NCBI GenBank assembly: GCA_022361455.1
Contig: JAKSAW010000377.1
Coordinates: 1-40,944, forward strand
Origin: Pseudomonadales bacterium
GTDB lineage: Bacteria; Pseudomonadota; Gammaproteobacteria; Pseudomonadales; Ketobacteraceae
Reading direction: 5' to 3'
Length of the DNA: 40,944 bases
Shown here: positions 25,189 to 34,716 of the stretch, one piece after another
Layout of the letters: each line of letters begins with the position of its first letter
Numbering within the stretch: the stretch's first letter is position 1
Translations under genes and position numbers: made by a program
Notes under the pieces: generated by a model
Databases searched by the model: none
Told to the model about the DNA's origin: nothing
The model's input: only the letters and a program-made list of their open reading frames with translations

Positions 25189-28104
25189 CTAAAAGCTACT
25201 GATCAAGCGCAAAAAAGCCTCGGTACGGCCAAGCTCACTGTCTAAACCTTGGGCCAACCCTATATTCACATTAAGATTAAAAGTATCATAACCAATTAAA
25301 ACGTCAGGGCTAATTTCAAATCCAATTGAAGAATAATAGTCTCTTGACTCTTTCTTGTCCCAAGCTGCACCAGTATCAGCAAACAGAGTAAGGGAAAGCT
25401 TGCCTAGGCCAAGAGGTGGTATCATCAAGCCATCGTAATAATCTAGCAGCGGTGTACGCCATTCAATGGAATTTACGTTGACATATTGGCCCTCAAGTTT
25501 GCTGTTATCTTTGCTGTAACCACGCAGCATAAATTCTTCTCGGCCAAAGCCTATGTTGGCGCCTAGAGTACCAAAAGTATCAAAGTTACCGCCTATTTCT
25601 AGCGGTTTGTTCTTATCACCACTATCAGATTCTGCATACACAAATCGAAAAGCGAGAACATTATTTTTTGGCAAACTAACATACTCTCGCCAATCTATAG
25701 ACTTCACCACGCCGTCATAAAAACCATCACCAAAGGCACTATATTTTTCAAATGCCAAAGTTACATCACGTCCACTTTCTGGGCTTATAGAGTGAAGAAA
25801 GCGTTTAGTATTGTTCCAATTAAACAATAAGCCAGCGAGATTGTTTTCAGCATCAGCTGTAACGCCTGTTTCCTCAAAGGTTCTTACTACTCTTTCTTGG
25901 GCGATTCCTACATGCATTCTGACTCGCTTTTCCAACGAGTTGAGGGGCTGCGTATAGATGGCCTGAAAGCGATCTTCGAGATCCCAAACCTCATACTCGT
26001 TAATGTTTTTATCTTCTTCTCTTTCTACATCTACTTTTCGGGACGCCAAAAAGGTCAATCGATTATAAAAGGAATAAGTTAGATCACCACCAAGTTCCTG
26101 TTTATCAAAAAACCATTGTGGTGCCACCTGCCAAAAATGAAAGTTGAGCGCATCATTACCATCAACAATAAATTGAATCGAGCTATTATCAGAACCGTCG
26201 GCCAACAGCCAAGCCCACCATGATCGCGGCCGAATCGAAGACAGTGGGGAGTAATCTTTAACATCGGTAAAACGTTCCGGGTTATAACCGTCTGTATTAG
26301 AGAAAGAAGCTACCTTGGGTAATGCATCACTGGGTTTAGCCGAGTATTCTGTAAAGGTTTTATCAATCGTAATTTCTTTAATCTTCAAGCCATCAGCAGT
26401 ATATTCTACCGCTCTAAAGACATCCCCTGATTCATTAGGGGAAAAATCTAACAATGCTGTGGTGGTATTTGTCAGAGTCGTGATTACTCCGTTAGCCCTA
26501 TCTAATTGGCGAATATTTAAAGCACCACCTTGATCGGAAATGAAGTAAATAGATTTACTATCAGCACTATAGATGGGGTGATATTCAATATAAGAATTGT
26601 GAGTTATCGAAGTCCACGTGCGCTCATACAAATCATATTCTTCTAAGTTCCAACCTGTTTTTTCTCGCTTAATCGCTGCCACAACGGAACGACCATCAGG
26701 GGACCAATGAAAATGCCCAATGGTTTCACCTAACCCACGCATGTCGAGCAAGGTAAGCTCTACTCCCATTAAATCCAGTAAGACCAAACTTGTTTGACCA
26801 TTACCCACTTTAACAGCCACGATAAACTTCCCATCAGGGCTCCAGAAGGCTCTTGGATAACGGCCACAAGTCGTTAAGCGACGCCACTCTTCTGCACCGG
26901 GTTCAAGTTGATAGAGATCGGTATAAATATTCGTGTTGTCACAAACTTCTGCACGGGACAATAGCAGGCCTTTTTCAGCATGCACATCGAACATGGAAAA
27001 CCCATCGACATCGGTCACGTTTTCCTGAGTGCCATCTGCTTTTCGCAACATAATTCTGGGATGATCATAGCCACTGCGATGGTAGTAATACATATCGCCA
27101 TTTGGCATCCATACTGGATTAGTGTTGGCTATTCCATTCCCGGCTATCGTAGTTGATGGTTGAACTCCTCGCTGCTCGATGCTTGCGATAGTAGGCTTAA
27201 ACTTATCAAGTAAATATTTCTGATATTGGGCCCAAAGCGCTTGTGCACTTATTCCAAATACTTGAGAGGAACGGGAATCCAATCGCCATGGAATAATGTT
27301 GTCATTCCAATTTTTTATATATTCATTGACTTTATCTTTGCCATATTCTTTCTCCACAAATTCTATAAAGTAATAACCATATAGATACACTTGCCCAAAT
27401 GGCCAATCCGTACCCTGATAGCCGTAGTAGCTAATTTCAGTAAGCGTACGCAAACCTTTCATCAACTCAGCTCGCATCATGCCACTATAAATAGCGGCCT
27501 GACCACGGCCAAACCCAGCCTCATGATCCGTTTCTCCATAAACTGCGATGCCTTCGCTAATCCATTTGGGGCTAAATATTTGTGGAAAGGTAAAGAAAAT
27601 TCGACCAAAGATATTACGTAGCTTAGCGGGCACACCCGATGCCTGATCTAAATGGAGAATATGAATAAACTCATGGGTAAATACCAATTCCAACCAGGGA
27701 GAGTTATCAATAAGCTCTCCTTCAACAGGGGCATTCATAAAAATAAAAAAGCGATTGTAAGGAAGTGGACTTGCACCACCATTGGAACCATCGAAAGCAT
27801 CGTTAATAATAATTTCGGTGATATCGGAAGGCTCCCATTCCATCCAAGCGGTTGTTTTGTCATAAACATTTTCAGCAATGGCTGCCATGCGCTGAGCAAA
27901 CGCAAGATGTTTTTTCTGAAAGTTAATTCTGAAATGCTGGGTTTCTAAAGTCTTCCAGTCATCAGTAGGTTTTGGCGCTCCAATGTTGGAGTCAATTGGT
28001 AAATGCGCATGCGCGCTACCCATAGCTAGCCAAAGGCACAACAACACAAACCAATGTTTTAAGTTTCGAACAAGCAAAAAAACACTCACCGATAACAACC
28101 TCAT
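25189..28104 (-). CDS. Exported metalloprotease-like / beta-propeller / outer-membrane barrel protein
   Basis: A 971-residue protein with a signal peptide (hydrophobic about 15-30, cleavage near AHA, residue 33). Residues about 50-300 form a gluzincin-type peptidase domain with HEFIH (144-148) and the downstream ligand E184 (WISEGIAVYGE). About 320-620 has repeated WSPDG/SPD/YSADSKSIYF blades of a TolB-like WD40/PD40 propeller. About 680-971 resembles a surface-antigen (BamA/Omp85-type) barrel, with FADTGAAWD and a terminal ...LRLISSF ending in Phe as outer-membrane barrels do. I infer an outer-membrane-anchored protease with a propeller. The substrate is unknown. It is 64 bases after trmB, possibly in the same operon. 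Confidence 0.85.
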   Translation of the reverse strand: MRLLSVSVFLLVRNLKHWFVLLCLWLAMGSAHAHLPIDSNIGAPKPTDDWKTLETQHFRINFQKKHLAFAQRMAAIAENVYDKTTAWMEWEPSDITEIIINDAFDGSNGGASPLPYNRFFIFMNAPVEGELIDNSPWLELVFTHEFIHILHLDQASGVPAKLRNIFGRIFFTFPQIFSPKWISEGIAVYGETDHEAGFGRGQAAIYSGMMRAELMKGLRTLTEISYYGYQGTDWPFGQVYLYGYYFIEFVEKEYGKDKVNEYIKNWNDNIIPWRLDSRSSQVFGISAQALWAQYQKYLLDKFKPTIASIEQRGVQPSTTIAGNGIANTNPVWMPNGDMYYYHRSGYDHPRIMLRKADGTQENVTDVDGFSMFDVHAEKGLLLSRAEVCDNTNIYTDLYQLEPGAEEWRRLTTCGRYPRAFWSPDGKFIVAVKVGNGQTSLVLLDLMGVELTLLDMRGLGETIGHFHWSPDGRSVVAAIKREKTGWNLEEYDLYERTWTSITHNSYIEYHPIYSADSKSIYFISDQGGALNIRQLDRANGVITTLTNTTTALLDFSPNESGDVFRAVEYTADGLKIKEITIDKTFTEYSAKPSDALPKVASFSNTDGYNPERFTDVKDYSPLSSIRPRSWWAWLLADGSDNSSIQFIVDGNDALNFHFWQVAPQWFFDKQELGGDLTYSFYNRLTFLASRKVDVEREEDKNINEYEVWDLEDRFQAIYTQPLNSLEKRVRMHVGIAQERVVRTFEETGVTADAENNLAGLLFNWNNTKRFLHSISPESGRDVTLAFEKYSAFGDGFYDGVVKSIDWREYVSLPKNNVLAFRFVYAESDSGDKNKPLEIGGNFDTFGTLGANIGFGREEFMLRGYSKDNSKLEGQYVNVNSIEWRTPLLDYYDGLMIPPLGLGKLSLTLFADTGAAWDKKESRDYYSSIGFEISPDVLIGYDTFNLNVNIGLAQGLDSELGRTEAFLRLISSF

Positions 28105-28168
28105 AGAGTAGCCCGCAAACTATCTTTTAATGTTAGCTTCTAACTAAAAGCCTATAGGGCAGGTATTA

Positions 28169-28870
28169 TTATTTTTTAATAAAAATTAGATCCCAGACAC
28201 CATGCCCCAAACCTAGGCCACGACGCTCAAACTTAGTTTCTGGACGATATTCAGGCCTTGGCGAGTATTCCCCTGCTCCAGCCTGATTTTGAAACAATGC
28301 ACTGGCTGACATCACTTCCATCATATGCTCAGCATAGTTTTCCCAATCGGTTGCCATGTGAAAGTAACCGCCCGCTTTAAGTTTGCTGGCAATCATTTCA
28401 ACAAATTGTGGCTGCACAATGCGACGCTTGTGATGACGCTTTTTGTGCCAAGGGTCTGGGAAGAACAATTGCACGCCCGCCAGGCTTTGCTCTGGTATAG
28501 CCTGTTTCAATACCTCGATCGCATCCTCACAGTAGACACGAATATTGCTGACACCTTCCCGCTGCGCATTATTAATTAGACCACCAACTCCGGGGCGATG
28601 AACCTCAATACCCACATAATTGTTATCGGGTTGATGTTGAGCCATAGCGAGCAGTGAATCGCCATTACCAAAACCAATTTCAAGAATGGTCGGTGCGCTA
28701 CGTCCAAAGGCAGCGTCATAATCCAGCTCACCATCAGTGAGAGCTAAACCATAATCCTGCCAATATTGTTCTAGGGCACGGGATTGGCCCTCAGTAAGCC
28801 GACCTTGGCGACGCACAAAGCTGCGAATGCGCCGCTCACCTCGTTCTCGTTTAGGAGTTTCTTCAGTCAT
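28169..28870 (-). CDS. trmB: tRNA (guanine-N7-)-methyltransferase
   Basis: A 233-residue class I methyltransferase forming m7G46 in tRNA variable loops. [13 protein letters not shown] is the SAM-binding loop. [19 protein letters not shown] is the TrmB signature, and the C-terminal [21 protein letters not shown] is highly conserved. A TTG at 28882 could add four residues, but ATG 28870 is preferred because family members start near MTE. It begins about 18 bases after the thiG stop on the same strand. Confidence 0.96.
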   Translation of the reverse strand: MTEETPKRERGERRIRSFVRRQGRLTEGQSRALEQYWQDYGLALTDGELDYDAAFGRSAPTILEIGFGNGDSLLAMAQHQPDNNYVGIEVHRPGVGGLINNAQREGVSNIRVYCEDAIEVLKQAIPEQSLAGVQLFFPDPWHKKRHHKRRIVQPQFVEMIASKLKAGGYFHMATDWENYAEHMMEVMSASALFQNQAGAGEYSPRPEYRPETKFERRGLGLGHGVWDLIFIKK

Positions 28871-28888
28871 AAGTACGATCAATTACAC

Positions 28889-29671
28889 TTAGAAGAAAGT
28901 GCCATCAATAGGAGAGGACGCGCTAGCATAAAGCTTTCTCGGCATACGACCAGCTAAATAGGCCTCACGACCAGCTTCAATCGCTTTCTTCATAGCAGAA
29001 GCCATCAAGATAGGATCTTGGGCCGCCGCAATGGCAGTGTTCATCAATACACCGTCGCAACCAAGCTCCATCGCGATAGCAGCATCGGAAGCGGTACCAA
29101 CCCCCGCATCAACAATGATGGGCACCTTAGCATCTTCCAAAATCATACGAATGTTATAGGGATTGCGGATACCTAGGCCGCTACCAATGGGGGCAGCTAA
29201 CGGCATCACCGACACACATCCCATATCTTCAAGATCCTTGGCGATAATGGGATCGTCGGAGGTATAAACCATGACTTGGAAATCTTCCTTTATTAAGACT
29301 TCTGCCGCCTTTAAAGTTTCCACCACGTTTGGATACAAGGTTTTCTGATCGCCCAGCACTTCCAACTTAACCAGGCTATGACCATCGAGTAATTCTCGGG
29401 CTAATCGACAGGTTCGAATAGCGTCTTCTGCGGTGTAGCACCCCGCCGTATTTGGCAGCATGGTGAATTCATCGGGAGACACATAATCCAATAGATTGGG
29501 CTCATCGGCATTTTGACCGATATTGGTGCGTCGTATTGCCACTGTTACAATCTCTGCGCCACTGGTCACAATGGCTTCACGGGTTTCTTCCATGGATTTG
29601 TATTTACCCGTTCCTACCAACAATCGAGAACCGTATTCCACTCCCGCTATTTCAATCTTCTTGTCTGACAT
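28889..29671 (-). CDS. thiG: ThiG, thiazole synthase
   Basis: A 260-residue TIM-barrel enzyme that builds the thiazole phosphate of thiamine from deoxyxylulose phosphate, dehydroglycine and ThiS-thiocarboxylate. The Schiff-base lysine is K102 (VKLEVLGD). The phosphate-binding segments [13 protein letters not shown] and [18 protein letters not shown] are intact, as is the C-terminal [11 protein letters not shown]. It is 14 bases downstream of thiS, the normal functional pair. thiF and thiH are not in this window. Confidence 0.97.
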   Translation of the reverse strand: MSDKKIEIAGVEYGSRLLVGTGKYKSMEETREAIVTSGAEIVTVAIRRTNIGQNADEPNLLDYVSPDEFTMLPNTAGCYTAEDAIRTCRLARELLDGHSLVKLEVLGDQKTLYPNVVETLKAAEVLIKEDFQVMVYTSDDPIIAKDLEDMGCVSVMPLAAPIGSGLGIRNPYNIRMILEDAKVPIIVDAGVGTASDAAIAMELGCDGVLMNTAIAAAQDPILMASAMKKAIEAGREAYLAGRMPRKLYASASSPIDGTFF

Positions 29672-29685
29672 GTTGCCTACCTAAA

Positions 29686-29904
29686 TCAGCCGCCACCAAT
29701 GGCGTGGACTATTTCCAATGTATCGTTATTTTGCAGCACAGTGTCTTGATGAGCGCTCTTAGGAACAATTTCTTGATTGCACTCTACTGCCAATCTTTTA
29801 CCAGTGAGGCCCATGCTTTCCAGCAGTTCACTCACTGTTGAGCCCTCATCTAATTCAAGAGCGTCACCGTTAACCGTAATTAATATTTGAGCTTGTTCTG
29901 TCAT
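29686..29904 (-). CDS. thiS: ThiS, sulfur-carrier protein
   Basis: A 72-residue ubiquitin-like protein. It ends IVHAIGGG, providing the C-terminal Gly-Gly that is adenylated by ThiF and converted to a thiocarboxylate to donate sulfur to ThiG. VSELLESMGL and RLAVECNQEIVPKS match the family core. Length is normal (about 66-72). It is co-oriented with thiG, with a 14-base gap. Confidence 0.95.
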   Translation of the reverse strand: MTEQAQILITVNGDALELDEGSTVSELLESMGLTGKRLAVECNQEIVPKSAHQDTVLQNNDTLEIVHAIGGG

Positions 29905-29984
29905 GCTAATGGCCTAAAAAAACAGTCCGGTATTTTCCAAGATATCGCCAATTAATAGCAACCGCTTATTTTGCTGAGTCACCG

Positions 29985-30353
29985 CTAGTGCCGATAAAGG
30001 CTTACCGCCAGAGTTATCCAGCCAGCTATAAAGGCGACGCCGCCAATTGGTGTGATTGCTCCCAACACTTTAATACCTGATAAAGACAGCGCATATAAGC
30101 TACCAGCAAACAAAAGCACACCCAATACTAGCAACCAACCAGCCCATTGGACCCCGCTTGCTTGAGGATAAAAGCCGGCAATAACACCAACAAGCAATAC
30201 TCCCAGCGCATGATAAAAGTGGTATTCAACACCGGTTTGATAGACTTGCATCATATCGGCAGAAAGCTTTCCTTTTAACCCATGGGCTCCAAAGGCGCCA
30301 ATGGCAACAGCGCTGGCCATTAATAAAGCCCCTAGAACAAGTAACATTTTCAT
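29985..30353 (-). CDS. DUF423 small inner-membrane protein
   Basis: A 122-residue membrane protein with four hydrophobic helices and the DUF423 N-terminal signature GAFGAHGLKGKL. Its function is unknown. I prefer ATG 30353 (MKMLLVLGALL) because the family begins at the first helix. An ATG at 30377 would add eight residues, and neither has a strong ribosome site. It stands between rpoH and thiS. Pseudomonas has mtgA in this neighbourhood as well, and it is absent here. Confidence 0.88.
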   Translation of the reverse strand: MKMLLVLGALLMASAVAIGAFGAHGLKGKLSADMMQVYQTGVEYHFYHALGVLLVGVIAGFYPQASGVQWAGWLLVLGVLLFAGSLYALSLSGIKVLGAITPIGGVAFIAGWITLAVSLYRH

Positions 30354-30460
30354 GGTTATTATATTCACCCACTGCATTAGATAAGGCGCAGTTTATCTTT
30401 CATACACTGAAAACAACAGGCTCAAATTGACGACTTGGGAATTTGTTCAAACACAGACAT

Positions 30461-30493
30461 AAAAAAACCGCTGTTGAATACAGCGGTTTTTTT
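30461..30493. terminator. Bidirectional rho-independent terminator after rpoH
   Basis: AAAAAAACCGCTGT (30461-30474), loop TGAAT and ACAGCGGTTTTTTT (30480-30493) form a perfect stem with seven T on either strand. It ends rpoH transcription (minus), with its stem about 35 bases after the rpoH stop, and would equally stop plus-strand transcripts. Confidence 0.92.
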
Positions 30494-30527
30494 ATAGATA
30501 TGAAATAACTTTACTCAATCAGAGGTT

Positions 30528-31385
30528 TTAGACCTCGACCATAGAAGCTTTAAGCTTCTTCATCGCATTTTGCTCAAGCTGACGGATGCGTTCAGCAGAA
30601 ACACCATAGACATCGGCTAACTCATGCAACGTTGACTTTTCATCGGCGAACCAGCGCTTCTCGAGGATATCTTTACTACGCTCATCAAGGTCAGCCAATG
30701 CAGCGTAAAGCTTACTATTGGTATTTTCCTGCCAATCTTGCTGCTCATGTAAGTCAGCTGGATCGGCAGATGAATCTTCTAAATAATATGCTGGTGCTTG
30801 GCCTACTTGCTCATCATCTGAATCAACCGGCGCATCAAAAGCTGCATCATGAGCAGCTAAGCGACCTTCCATTTCTCGAACTTCAGAAGGGTTAACGCCT
30901 AATTCTTGAGCAACCGTTTCAATTTCTTCATTGGTCATCCAACCAAGGCGCTTTTTTTGGCTACGTAAGTTAAAAAACAGCTTACGTTGCGCTTTGGTAG
31001 TAGCAACTTTCACGATACGCCAGTTACGTAATACGTACTCGTGAATCTCAGCTTTGATCCAATGAACCGCGAAAGAAACCAATCGCACACCAACGTTGGG
31101 ATCGAAGCGCTTAACCGCCTTCATAAGACCCACGTTGCCTTCTTGGATCAAATCAGCTTGGGGTAGCCCATAGCCAGAGTAACTTTTTGCCACATGGGCA
31201 ACAAAACGGAGATGGGAAAGTACTAACTGGCGCGCCGCATCAACGTCGTCCTCATAATAGAGACGCTCAGCCAAATCGCGCTCTTGCTCGGCGCTGAGCA
31301 TAGGAATGCTACTTACACCTTGCAGGTAAGATTCCAGGTTCACACCAGGAACGGCGATCATTGCGGGTTGTAATGCTGTACTCAT
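30528..31385 (-). CDS. rpoH: RNA polymerase sigma-32 factor (heat shock)
   Basis: A 285-residue sigma-70-family protein. Region 2 (about 50-125: [33 protein letters not shown]) and a region-4 helix-turn-helix (about 230-280) are clear. The RpoH box QRKLFFNLR (133-141), which separates sigma-32 from other sigmas, is perfect. It directs chaperone and protease genes on heat stress. A strong GGAGGAA site precedes ATG 31385. A sigma-E type promoter lies 45-72 bases upstream. ftsX-ftsE-ftsY upstream is the classic gammaproteobacterial order. Confidence 0.98.
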   Translation of the reverse strand: MSTALQPAMIAVPGVNLESYLQGVSSIPMLSAEQERDLAERLYYEDDVDAARQLVLSHLRFVAHVAKSYSGYGLPQADLIQEGNVGLMKAVKRFDPNVGVRLVSFAVHWIKAEIHEYVLRNWRIVKVATTKAQRKLFFNLRSQKKRLGWMTNEEIETVAQELGVNPSEVREMEGRLAAHDAAFDAPVDSDDEQVGQAPAYYLEDSSADPADLHEQQDWQENTNSKLYAALADLDERSKDILEKRWFADEKSTLHELADVYGVSAERIRQLEQNAMKKLKASMVEV

Positions 31386-31429
31386 TTATTCCTCCGACAC
31401 TTTGGATAGGAAGTTTAGCAGTCTTAAGG

Positions 31430-31457
31430 TTAGAGTGCTAACCGCATCCAAAGTTCC
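31430..31457 (-). promoter_or_regulatory. Sigma-E (RpoE)-type promoter of rpoH
   Basis: On the minus strand GGAACTT (31457-31451), a 16-base spacer and TCTAA (31434-31430) match the sigma-E consensus GGAACTT-N16-TCTGA closely. Transcription would start near 31424, about 40 bases before the rpoH ATG. E. coli rpoH also has a sigma-E promoter (P3). The -10 overlaps the dyad GGTTAG-AGTG-CTAACC (31428-31443), which could bind a regulator. Confidence 0.7.
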
Positions 31458-31671
31458 AAAAAAGCTTCCATTAAATCATGATTTTACGAATCATCTCCCC
31501 CATTACAGACCACAGTCTCGCAAAGCTTTCCTTGCTGGGGAGCAATTAATAATGAGGTTATTTGCCGGAATTGCAAGAGAGTCCAAGCGAATTCGATCAG
31601 AAACAGATAATTCCGGGGATGGAACTAATCCAAGGGTCTAATTTGGTGTTAATTTAGACTGGTTTCGGTGA

Positions 31672-32652
31672 TTACCTAGGTTCGATTGCCCTTAAGTGCT
31701 GGCGTACTGCCCACCAAGCACCTAACCAACCTAGGCCGCCACTCCCTAGCAAGAGCGCTAAGGTCGGCCCAAAACCTAAACCCCTAAGGTTAAAGGCACT
31801 GCTATAGAGATCAGCGAGCTTGGCGACTGGAGAATCCACCCAAAATAGCACCGACTGAATCACCAGCAAGGCAATAATGCCGCCACCTAAGCCATACCAT
31901 AAGCCAGTGTACAGAAACGGACGCTGCACAAAGCCATCGGTACCACCCACCAATTTAACGATCACGATTTCATCACGCCGACTTTCAATAGCCAAGCGAA
32001 TGGTATTAATGATCACCAGTAACACCGCTAAAGACAGGCCCAACCCCAAGGCCCATACTATCCGTTCCGCCAAATCGAGCATGGCATGAAGTCGACGCAC
32101 CCACTGAGCATCCAGCTGGGCAGTATCCACTTCGCGAAACTCATTCAGTTCCTGTTGCAGCACTTCCGCCTTGGCCAAATCTCTAGACGTGGGATAGACC
32201 ACAATCACTGCCGGCAGGGGATTATCTTCTAATTCGGTCAGTACATCGCCGAAACCTGAAAGCGCCTTGAACTCCTCCAGCGCTTGCTCCTTAGAGATAT
32301 ATTGCGACTTACCAATATCAACCCGTTTCGCCAACCGAGTCGCCAATTCTTTCCCTTGGCGCTCTGTAGTGCTGAGCTTTAGGTAGAGCGATATTTGTGC
32401 GCTACCATCCCAATCACGACTCAATGCTTGGGCATTCTTAAGCATCACATACAAACCAACAGGTAGGGCGAGCGCTATGGCAATCACCATCACTGTCATC
32501 AAAGTCGGTAGAGGTGTGCTTAGCAGGCGCTGCAAGCTGCTCGCGGCAACCTCTTTGTGATTATTCTTGTAGCTTTCAAAGCGATGGGAAAACTGGGTTT
32601 TGGCTACACTGGCCCCGCGGCGTGGAGCAGCGCCTTTATTTGCAGGCTTCAT
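31672..32652 (-). CDS. ftsX: FtsX, cell-division ABC transporter-like membrane subunit
   Basis: A 326-residue inner-membrane protein. A basic cytoplasmic N-terminus (about 1-50) leads into TM1 (about 52-72). A periplasmic loop (about 75-215) holds YISKEQALEEFKALSGFGDVL, followed by three further helices in the FtsX domain to the C-terminus. With FtsE it forms a type VII ABC complex at the septum that activates murein-hydrolase regulators such as EnvC. Its start overlaps ftsE by four bases (ATGA). Confidence 0.96.
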   Translation of the reverse strand: MKPANKGAAPRRGASVAKTQFSHRFESYKNNHKEVAASSLQRLLSTPLPTLMTVMVIAIALALPVGLYVMLKNAQALSRDWDGSAQISLYLKLSTTERQGKELATRLAKRVDIGKSQYISKEQALEEFKALSGFGDVLTELEDNPLPAVIVVYPTSRDLAKAEVLQQELNEFREVDTAQLDAQWVRRLHAMLDLAERIVWALGLGLSLAVLLVIINTIRLAIESRRDEIVIVKLVGGTDGFVQRPFLYTGLWYGLGGGIIALLVIQSVLFWVDSPVAKLADLYSSAFNLRGLGFGPTLALLLGSGGLGWLGAWWAVRQHLRAIEPR

Positions 32653-33347
32653 GGTTCAGCCTCTTCTTCTGCCGGAACTGCTGCAGGCACATCGTTGTGC
32701 ACCAAACGCCCTTCATTAAGGGTGAGCATACGGTGTGAGTAACGATGAATTAAATTGAGATCATGGGTCGCTATGAGCACAGTCACGCCCACCTGACAAA
32801 ACTGCTGGAACAGATCCATGATTTCTTCCGAGAGCTTGGGGTCCAAGTTACCGGTGGGCTCATCCGCCAGCAATATGGGTGGCTTATTAACCACTGCACG
32901 GGCAATACCAACCCTCTGTTGTTCACCCCCAGATAGAGAAATAGGAAATAGGTTTTCCTTATCAAGCAGCCCGACTTTATCCAACGCTGCGCGCACACGG
33001 CGGCCGGCATCTTTAGGGCTGAAACCAGCGATCAACAAAGGCAAGGCGACGTTATCGTATACCGTGCGATCGAAAAGTAGCTGATGATTCTGGAAAACAA
33101 TACCAATTTTACGTCGGAAGAAGGGAATACCGCGACGACCAATACCATTCAGGTTTTGACCATCGATAATGATCTGGCCCTGGGAGGGGCGCTCAATCAA
33201 TGTAATCAGTTTAAGCAGGGTACTCTTGCCGGCACCGGAATGGCCGGTTAGAAAAGTTAACTCACCTTCTCCTAGCTCAAACGATACTTGGCTTAGGGCA
33301 TCCTTACCATTCTCGTAGCGTTTACAGACCTGCTTAAACTCAATCAT
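32649..33347 (-). CDS. ftsE: FtsE, cell-division ATPase
   Basis: A 232-residue ABC ATPase. Walker A GHSGAGKST (35-43), Q-loop VFQNHQLL, signature LSGGEQQR (138-145), Walker B ILLADEPTG (158-166) and the switch His (ATHDL) are intact. It pairs with FtsX. The C-terminal tail is short and rich in Ala/Glu. It lies 51 bases after ftsY, and translation couples to ftsX through a 4-base overlap. Confidence 0.97.
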   Translation of the reverse strand: MIEFKQVCKRYENGKDALSQVSFELGEGELTFLTGHSGAGKSTLLKLITLIERPSQGQIIIDGQNLNGIGRRGIPFFRRKIGIVFQNHQLLFDRTVYDNVALPLLIAGFSPKDAGRRVRAALDKVGLLDKENLFPISLSGGEQQRVGIARAVVNKPPILLADEPTGNLDPKLSEEIMDLFQQFCQVGVTVLIATHDLNLIHRYSHRMLTLNEGRLVHNDVPAAVPAEEEAEP

Positions 33348-33398
33348 TTTCAGTAAGTGATTTTGTTCTTATGGGTAAACTGGCAATACACTTGCCGA

Positions 33399-34586
33399 TT
33401 AGTCTTCTTCGTCGAAGAGAGCTTCCACAAACTCTTTCGGATTAAACGGCCTTAGGTCATCGATACTTTCACCCACACCAATAAACTTAATCGGCAGATG
33501 GGTTTTCTCTGCAAGTGAGAACACAATACCGCCCTTAGCCGTTCCATCGAGTTTAGTCAGCGTGATTCCAGTAACACCCACGGCTTCATCAAACAGCTGT
33601 GCCTGGTTAAGGGCATTTTGACCGGTAGCTGCATCCAACACCAACATCACCTCATGGGGCGCTGTAGGATCTAGCTTACCCAAAACCCGCGTCACTTTTT
33701 TCAGTTCTTCCATGAGATTAGATTTATTGTGCAACCGGCCTGCGGTATCCGCAATCAGCACGTCTACCTGACGGCTTTGGGCGGCTTGCAAGGCATCGAA
33801 AATCACCGAAGCAGAGTCCGCGCCAGTATGCTGCGCAATCACCGGAATATCGTTGCGACCACCCCAAACTTGCAACTGCTCAACCGCTGCCGCCCTGAAG
33901 GTATCACCAGCTGCTAACATCACGGTTTTACCATCCATTTGCAGACGCTTAGCTAGCTTGCCAATAGTGGTGGTTTTACCCACACCATTCACACCAACCA
34001 CTAAAACCACATAGGGTTTCTTTTCTTGATTGACGCTGAAAGGGATGGTGCTGTCGCCCAAGATGGCGCAAAGCTCTTCCTGTAGTGCGGTATATAGCGC
34101 ATCAGAGTCAAAAAGCTCTTTACGACCCACACGTTCAGCGAGATTGTCCATAATTCTTTTAGTTGCATCGATACCCACATCGGATACAAGCAATTGGGTC
34201 TCGATATCCTCGAACAACTCATCATCAATCTCTTTTTTACCAATTAATAAATTGGCCATGCCGCGCGAAAAGCTTGAGCGAGTGCGGCTCAAACCTTTTT
34301 TCATGCGGGTGAAAAAAGAAACTTCTGGCTCTAGGCTGGCACCCTCTTGGGATTCCTGAGCAACAGGTTCAGCGGGAACAGCCTCGGCCGCAGTCTCCGC
34401 GATGGGAGCTTCCTCTGCTTTTTTCGGAGCTGGTGCAGCTTGTGATGCGGCATCGTTGGCTGGCTCAAAAAAGCGCTGAAAAATGCGCTGTTCAACTTCT
34501 AAAGATTCATCGAGCGAAGGATTTGCCAATACCTGGCCGCCAAAATACGCTTCGAAAATTGATTTTTCTGTAGCGGCATCCGCCAT
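33399..34586 (-). CDS. ftsY: FtsY, signal recognition particle receptor GTPase
   Basis: A 395-residue protein. An acidic Ala/Glu/Pro-rich A domain (about 45-90) is followed by the N domain (about 95-185) and the G domain. G1 GVNGVGKTT (198-206), DTAGR (280-284) and TKLD (344-347) are present, with GGIVFSLAEK and the closing KFIGVGESIDDLRPF typical of SRP GTPases. It docks SRP-ribosome complexes at the membrane. GAGG precedes ATG 34586. It heads the ftsY-E-X operon and is divergent from the M16 pair. Confidence 0.97.
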   Translation of the reverse strand: MADAATEKSIFEAYFGGQVLANPSLDESLEVEQRIFQRFFEPANDAASQAAPAPKKAEEAPIAETAAEAVPAEPVAQESQEGASLEPEVSFFTRMKKGLSRTRSSFSRGMANLLIGKKEIDDELFEDIETQLLVSDVGIDATKRIMDNLAERVGRKELFDSDALYTALQEELCAILGDSTIPFSVNQEKKPYVVLVVGVNGVGKTTTIGKLAKRLQMDGKTVMLAAGDTFRAAAVEQLQVWGGRNDIPVIAQHTGADSASVIFDALQAAQSRQVDVLIADTAGRLHNKSNLMEELKKVTRVLGKLDPTAPHEVMLVLDAATGQNALNQAQLFDEAVGVTGITLTKLDGTAKGGIVFSLAEKTHLPIKFIGVGESIDDLRPFNPKEFVEALFDEED

Positions 34587-34716
34587 GAGGGAACCTCTTA
34601 AAACTTTTCTAGGTCTATATAGCGTTGAAAGACGGAGTATCCTACCATTTGTTACCGTTATAAACAGCTATTTTCCCCATGGTCACTATGGATAGCAACC
34701 CAATAGGTAAAACCCC

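Noticed and set aside
31402..31641. 79-codon plus-strand frame upstream of rpoH
   Set aside because: It runs through the rpoH promoter on the opposite strand and has no convincing ribosome site or family features.
31636..31659. GTCTAA/TTAGAC dyad after ftsX as a terminator
   Set aside because: Six-bp AT-rich stem with a 12-base loop and no T-run. It is not convincing as a transcript end.
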